Source of the DNA: Paracnuella aquatica
Lineage (GTDB): Bacteria; Bacteroidota; Bacteroidia; Chitinophagales; Chitinophagaceae
Reading direction: 5' to 3'
NCBI RefSeq assembly: GCF_003332885.2
Contig: NZ_QOWJ01000004.1
Location: 248,001 to 312,000 of the forward strand
DNA: 64,000 nucleotides
Below are positions 60,227 to 64,000 of the stretch, piece after piece. The notes under the pieces are model-generated. The model was not told the origin of the DNA. It saw nothing but the letters and a program-made list of their open reading frames with translations, and did not search any database. The position numbers were made by a program, and so were the translations under genes. The stretch's first letter is position 1. Each line of letters starts with the position of its first letter.

Positions 60227-60466
60227 TTACCTGTTGTTGTTTTCTTGGCCTGGTGCGGCCTCTTTGCTGCCTTTTTTAAACGAGCCAACCAGCAATGCAC
60301 CAAGCAGGGCAAAATAAAGCGTACTGTTTAGGGGGCTGGATGTGATGCTGCAAGTGCCGGTAAGGCAGTCAACATATTTCCAGTATAAAAATCCACCCAG
60401 TGCACCGACAGCTAAACCGATTCCATAGGTCTTATTCAGCAGCATCCAATTCCAAACTTTTTCCAT
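60227..60466 (-). CDS. Small membrane protein, DUF6132-like
   Basis: 79 residues from the ATG at 60466. Two membrane helices (YGIGLAVGALGGFLYWKYV and STLYFALLGALLVGSF) flank the conserved loop DCLTGTCSITSSPLNS, whose two Cys are typical of the DUF6132 family often found next to thioredoxin-like or sulfur genes in Bacteroidota. A role in sulfur transport or thiol chemistry is inferred from context. There is no operator directly upstream; it may be read from promoter 4 together with the gene before it. Confidence 0.78.
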   Translation of the reverse strand: MEKVWNWMLLNKTYGIGLAVGALGGFLYWKYVDCLTGTCSITSSPLNSTLYFALLGALLVGSFKKGSKEAAPGQENNNR

Positions 60467-60578
60467 ATGCACTACGCTATTTTGCTTGTTGAAAAATATG
60501 TTACTGTAATACAAGGCCGCCTTGCAAAGCGCCATGCATACGCATACAACACGTTGCAAAGGCAGGCCTCATTTGCGC

Positions 60579-61997
60579 TTATTTTTTTGCTAAAGTAGAT
60601 GGACATACATAATCGGTAACGGGCACTGCACCACTTTCTTTGATGGCTTTAAAACCGCCGTTGATGTCGATCAGGTTGTCGAAGCCGCGGGCCTTTAAAA
60701 TCGAATTAAAGATCATGGAGCGATAACCACCTGCGCAGTGCACGTAGTAGGTGCCGTCTTTGTCAAGCGATGCTAGATGATCGTTGATATTATCCAGCGG
60801 CATATTTACTGCACCGTCCACATGCTCACTGATAAACTCACCTTGTTTGCGCACATCCAGCACCGTTATATCGTTATTCAATTGCTTGCTAAATTCTTCA
60901 GCCGTGATCGATTCAATGCGATCAATTTCCTTACCGCTATTTTGCCATGCAGCAAAACCGCCGGCGAGGTAACCAATGGTATAATCATAGCCAACACGGG
61001 CCAGGCGGGTAATCACTTCTTCTTCACGGCCTTCATCGGTAACGAGCAAAATTTGCTGTTTGATATCTGGAATGAGGGCACCCACCCAAGGCGCAAATGA
61101 ACCATCAATACCAATGTTGATGGAATTGGGAATAAAGCCTTGGGCAAAGGTTTGCGGCGCTCTTGTATCGAGCACGATGGCGCCGGTTTCATTAGCGGCA
61201 GTTTCAAATGCATCAGGCGAAAGCGCTTGTTTGCCACGTTGCAACACTGCCGAAATGCTTTCGTAGCCTTTCTTATTGAGCATTACGTTTAATGGAAAAT
61301 ATGCGGGCGGTGTGGTGAGCCCGTCGGTTACTTCTTTAATAAATTCATCGCGGGTCATGTCAGCACGCAGGGCATAGTTTGTTTTCTTTTGATTGCCCAA
61401 TGTATCAGAAGTTTCCTTGCTCATGTTTTTACCACAAGCCGAACCCGCACCATGCGCAGGATACACCACCACATCGTCGGCCAGCGGCATGATCTTGCTG
61501 CGCAGCGAATCGAATAAGGTTCCGGCCAGTTCTTCCTGCGTCATGCTGGCTGCTTTTTGTGCCAGGTCGGGGCGGCCAACATCACCAATAAACAGCGTAT
61601 CGCCGCTAAACAGCGCTACATCTTTCCCCGATTCATCTTTCAACAGGTAGCAGGTGCTTTCCATGGTGTGACCAGGCGTATGCAGCACTTTAAACGTGAG
61701 GCTACCTACTTTAAACTCCTGCCCGTCTGTTGCAATGATGGCATCGAACGAAGGCGTGGCATTTGGACCGTACACAATGGGAGCTCCCGATTGTTTGGAA
61801 AGGTCCACGTGGCCCGACACAAAGTCGGCATGAAAATGCGTTTCAAAAACGTACTTGATGGCAGCGCCGTTGCGGCTTGCTTTCTGCAGGTAAGGCTCCA
61901 CTTCACGCAGCGGATCGATCACTACAGCTTCGCCTTCGCTTTCGATATAATAAGCGCCTTGAGCCAAACATCCGGTATAAATCTGTTCTATTTTCAT
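60579..61997 (-). CDS. CstB-like persulfide dioxygenase/rhodanese fusion 2
   Basis: 472 residues, paralogue of the gene at 55174. Metal site ETHFHADF (His54, His56, Asp58), SGDTLFIGDVGRPDL and YPAHGAGSACGKN; the middle rhodanese fold lacks Cys (ILLVTDEGREEEV); the C-terminal one has VHCAGGYRSMIF with Cys421. The extra C-terminal 20 residues end with VCPSTLAKK. The pair has clearly diverged, so they may have different persulfide substrates or expression levels. Promoter 4 is directly upstream. Confidence 0.93.
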   Translation of the reverse strand: MKIEQIYTGCLAQGAYYIESEGEAVVIDPLREVEPYLQKASRNGAAIKYVFETHFHADFVSGHVDLSKQSGAPIVYGPNATPSFDAIIATDGQEFKVGSLTFKVLHTPGHTMESTCYLLKDESGKDVALFSGDTLFIGDVGRPDLAQKAASMTQEELAGTLFDSLRSKIMPLADDVVVYPAHGAGSACGKNMSKETSDTLGNQKKTNYALRADMTRDEFIKEVTDGLTTPPAYFPLNVMLNKKGYESISAVLQRGKQALSPDAFETAANETGAIVLDTRAPQTFAQGFIPNSINIGIDGSFAPWVGALIPDIKQQILLVTDEGREEEVITRLARVGYDYTIGYLAGGFAAWQNSGKEIDRIESITAEEFSKQLNNDITVLDVRKQGEFISEHVDGAVNMPLDNINDHLASLDKDGTYYVHCAGGYRSMIFNSILKARGFDNLIDINGGFKAIKESGAVPVTDYVCPSTLAKK

Positions 61998-62022
61998 GTC
62001 GGTATTTTTTTATTTGATGCTG

Positions 62023-62067
62023 TAAAATTGCGGCTCTGCAGCCCTTTATTTCGTGACCCGAGTCACG
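62023..62067 (-). promoter_or_regulatory. Sulfur-island promoter 4 with palindromic operator
   Basis: Operator CGTGACCCGAGTCACG at 62052-62067. At the position fixed by the other promoters stands CAATTTTA (62030-62023), a weak -7 element. Leader about 21 nt to the start at 61997. Confidence 0.75.
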
Positions 62068-62071
62068 CCGC

Positions 62072-62878
62072 TTATTGCGGCAATGTTAATATTGTTTCTT
62101 TAAGAATGATATAAATCCCCATTACCAGCACAAACCAACCAAAGCCCTTTTTGAGTTTACCGCCCGGTATCTTTACACTCAATGCACCGCCGATAAAAAT
62201 ACCCGCAATGGCAATCAGCGCAATCTTAAGCAGGAACCACCAGTCGATGGAAAACTGGCCAAGGTCTCCTGCAAAGCCAATCAGCGAATTGAGTGCAATG
62301 ATGAGCAGCGATGTGCCCACTGCTTTTTTCATGGGCAAGCGGAGCAAAAATACCAGTGCGGGAATGAGTAAAAATCCGCCACCGGCACCCAACAGCCCGG
62401 TGATGAGGCCGATAGCTACACCATAGCCCAACAGCTTCGACAAACGAATGCACTCGGGGCATTCCGGCGCTTCGGCTGCGTTATTTTTTTCGCGGATCAT
62501 ACCGATGGATGCCACCAGCATCAGCAGCGCAAACAGCACCATGGTGAGCACCGAAGAACTGAGTGTATAATTGCCAATGGTGAGTATATCATGCGGTATG
62601 GCGGGTACCAAAAACCGGCGGGTAAGAAAAACGGTAAGCACTGATGCCGCGCCAAAAAACAAGGCCGCTTTAAGGTTTACCAAACCTTTGCGATACTGTG
62701 TAAATGCGCCCACCAAACTTGTGGTACCCACAATAAAAAGCGAGTATGATGTGGCCAGCAGGGGATGCAAGCCAAACAGGTACACCATAACCGGAACGGT
62801 TAAAATGGAGCCACCGCCACCAATAAGCCCCAGCGAAATACCAATCAATAACGACGCGATGTATCCAATCCCTTCCAT
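62072..62878 (-). CDS. TSUP-family sulfite/sulfur exporter
   Basis: 268 residues, about eight helices. SLGLIGGGGSILTVPVMVYL and GLLGAGGGFLLIPALVFLLR are the paired TSUP motifs. In the cst operon of S. aureus the equivalent TauE protein is thought to export sulfite formed by CstB-type enzymes; the same role is likely here. A Cys pair (CPECIRLSK, after residue 150) lies in the long central loop. Promoter 5 lies just upstream, in the end of the regulator gene. Confidence 0.9.
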   Translation of the reverse strand: MEGIGYIASLLIGISLGLIGGGGSILTVPVMVYLFGLHPLLATSYSLFIVGTTSLVGAFTQYRKGLVNLKAALFFGAASVLTVFLTRRFLVPAIPHDILTIGNYTLSSSVLTMVLFALLMLVASIGMIREKNNAAEAPECPECIRLSKLLGYGVAIGLITGLLGAGGGFLLIPALVFLLRLPMKKAVGTSLLIIALNSLIGFAGDLGQFSIDWWFLLKIALIAIAGIFIGGALSVKIPGGKLKKGFGWFVLVMGIYIILKETILTLPQ

Positions 62879-62892
62879 GCTGCTTTTAAAGG

Positions 62893-62937
62893 CAAAGCTG
62901 GCTTATTGCACTGTAGCAATTCGTGATATAAGTCACG
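62893..62937 (-). promoter_or_regulatory. Sulfur-island promoter 5 with palindromic operator
   Basis: Operator CGTGATATAAGTCACG at 62922-62937; it contains the stop codon of the Crp/Fnr gene (62935-62933). -7 element CAGCTTTG at 62900-62893, again 36.5 nt. Leader about 10 nt to the TSUP start at 62878. Confidence 0.82.
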
Positions 62938-63580
62938 ACAGTGCTACATCGAGGTTAATGATTTCCACTTTAGAGCCGTGCAGCTTTACAATGCCCTTTT
63001 CGGAAAGCTTTTTCATGAGTCGGGAAATCACCTCACGGGAAGAGTTGAGCTCTTGCGCCATTTCGGTAAACGGAATAGCGATGAAGTTGGTGCCCAGTTT
63101 TTCCTGGTGCCGCTTTAGGTAAAACACCAAGCGTTCGTCCATGTTGCGGAACGCAATGTGATCAATGGTTTGGAGCAATTCATCAAACCGCTGGCGGTAT
63201 GAGTTGACCGCAAACTGCGCCCAGCTTTTGTATTTGCCCATCCACTCGTTGGTGTACTGCACCGGAATGCTCAACACCGTTGAGGGCTTATCGGCTTTGG
63301 CCATCAACCCGCTGGTTTCCTGTCCCAATGCACACACCAATGAAATGGCGCAGGCCTGGCCACCATCGAGGTAGTACATAAACACCTCGTTGCCCTGGTC
63401 GTCTTCGCGGTAAATTTTGATCAAACCATCGATCACCAGCATCGTGGCGCGGATGTTTTGCCCGGTACGCATCAGCAATTCGCCTTCGGCCAATGTTTTC
63501 ACTTCGGCCACGGAAAATATTTCGCTGATCAGTTCTGGTTCCAGCGTGGGGAAATAAAGGGAAAGGTCCTTTTCGGTCAT
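62933..63580 (-). CDS. Crp/Fnr-family regulator, proposed activator of the sulfur island
   Basis: 215 residues. Residues about 10-130 form the cyclic-nucleotide-like sensor barrel with LDGGQACAISLVCALG, which holds Cys77 and Cys83; the loop that binds cAMP in CRP (GxxxGExxxL...RS/TA) is not conserved, so another signal is likely. The dimer helix is followed by the HTH FTEMAQELNSSREVISRLMK (171-190). Arg182, Glu183 and Arg187 match the CRP residues that read G-T-G-A. No 4Fe-4S Cys set as in FNR is present. The five CGTGAY palindromes of the island fit this specificity. Confidence 0.93.
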   Translation of the reverse strand: MTEKDLSLYFPTLEPELISEIFSVAEVKTLAEGELLMRTGQNIRATMLVIDGLIKIYREDDQGNEVFMYYLDGGQACAISLVCALGQETSGLMAKADKPSTVLSIPVQYTNEWMGKYKSWAQFAVNSYRQRFDELLQTIDHIAFRNMDERLVFYLKRHQEKLGTNFIAIPFTEMAQELNSSREVISRLMKKLSEKGIVKLHGSKVEIINLDVALS

Positions 63581-63585
63581 AGTTG

Positions 63586-63593
63586 CAAAGGTA
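63586..63593 (-). promoter_or_regulatory. -7 promoter element of the Crp/Fnr gene
   Basis: TACCTTTG, exact TAnnTTTG match, preceded after 18 bases by a TTG (-33). Its last base is only six bases from the ATG at 63580, so the transcript may be almost leaderless. No CGTGAY palindrome is present here, so the regulator seems not to control itself in the same way. Confidence 0.6.
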
Positions 63594-64000
63594 GCTGATG
63601 TGTTGGATCAGCAATTTAATGGAGTGTGTCACTAAATAAGACCAGCATTTCGCCACTTACACCATTTGTCTACTTGCCGCTATTGGCTCGCAGATCGGTG
63701 AAACACAATGAATCCAGCTGGAGAATATAATTGAGGAATGAGCGGATTATTAATGTGAAGAAACTGACGGTGGATTAAAGTAGTTGAAATGGAGTATTGG
63801 ACAGTGCATCCAGCGCTAAATACAGATTCAATGAAACAATCTCGTTCTTCAATTAGATTTAGAGGCGCACTGCTCCGAAGTGTATGCTCGATTGAAATTC
63901 TCCCATTTTTTAAAAGTGAGAAGATTGAATTGCTCCCTTAAAACGATGAAACCCGCTACCAGAGCGGGTTTTGTAAATCTTCAGCGAAAAGTGGACTAGA
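63594..64000. other. Gene-free end of the window
   Basis: About 400 bases without a supported reading frame. A small stem, AAACCCGCT/AGCGGGTTT (63949-63971), followed by TTG, looks like a terminator of a gene to the right, or of none. Nothing else is visible. Confidence 0.5.
63949..63975. terminator. Possible terminator near the right edge
   Basis: 9-bp perfect stem with loop ACCAG and short T or A runs on both sides; direction uncertain. Confidence 0.5.

Noticed and set aside
63594-63640. TGTGTTGGATCAG-like sequence before the Crp/Fnr gene considered as a sixth operator
   Set aside because: Only one half-site resembles the consensus and it overlaps the spacer of a normal promoter.
1-64000. 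CRISPR arrays, tRNA and rRNA genes, transposases, prophage genes
   Set aside because: No regular direct-repeat array, no cloverleaf or rRNA sequence and no transposase or phage protein motif was recognised in reading the window.

Overview
The window looks like the chromosome of a Bacteroidota bacterium, most likely family Chitinophagaceae. Signs are the many TAnnTTTG-type -7 promoter elements, a type III glutamine synthetase, a Porin_10-type outer-membrane protein, a YfaS/alpha-2-macroglobulin relative, DUF4349 and DUF4230 proteins, and very few Shine-Dalgarno sequences. No rRNA, tRNA, CRISPR array, phage or transposase gene was seen. The family assignment is inference; the phylum is well supported.

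Layout. 1-13 kb: housekeeping genes (proC partial, purL, type III glutamine synthetase, purine nucleoside phosphorylase coupled to a porin, sucD) mixed with unknown membrane and outer-membrane proteins and two copies of a palindromic repeat. 13-25 kb: envelope and accessory genes, including a half-length alpha-2-macroglobulin-like protein, a rhodanese, a FAD oxidoreductase, a PRC-barrel protein, a secreted retropepsin-like protein overlapping a secreted protein with four CBM48-like repeats, and an orphan five-PAS histidine kinase. 25-42 kb: scattered metabolism (aldo/keto reductase, NCS2 purine permease, flavin monooxygenase, Upf1-type helicase, RibD-like reductase, pseudouridine synthase, succinate-semialdehyde dehydrogenase, TldD/TldE pair, zinc-type alcohol dehydrogenase) with several small unknown proteins.

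43-55 kb is a molybdenum hydroxylase locus. It has a three-subunit, Tat-exported aldehyde oxidoreductase (2Fe-2S, FAD and Mo subunits), a MocA-like nucleotidyltransferase, MoaA, MoeA, a TSUP transporter, MoaD, a MoeB-rhodanese fusion, MoaE, a MoaC-MoaB fusion, and a convergent XdhC. Together these cover cofactor synthesis from GTP to cofactor insertion.

55-63.6 kb is a reactive-sulfur island: two CstB-like persulfide dioxygenase/rhodanese fusions, a CoA-disulfide-reductase/rhodanese fusion, a split YeeE/YedE transporter, a small DUF6132-like membrane protein, a TSUP exporter and a Crp/Fnr regulator. The strongest discovery is regulatory. Five copies of a 16-bp palindrome, CGTGAY-N4-RTCACG, stand in front of the five transcription units of this island. 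In every case the centre lies exactly 36.5 nt from the last base of a TAnnTTTG-like -7 element, which is the geometry of a class II activator near -41. The Crp/Fnr protein carries the R-E-x-x-x-R recognition-helix residues expected to read GTGA, and two cysteines in its sensor domain. It is a self-contained, apparently Crp/Fnr-controlled counterpart of the cst sulfide-detoxification system of Firmicutes.
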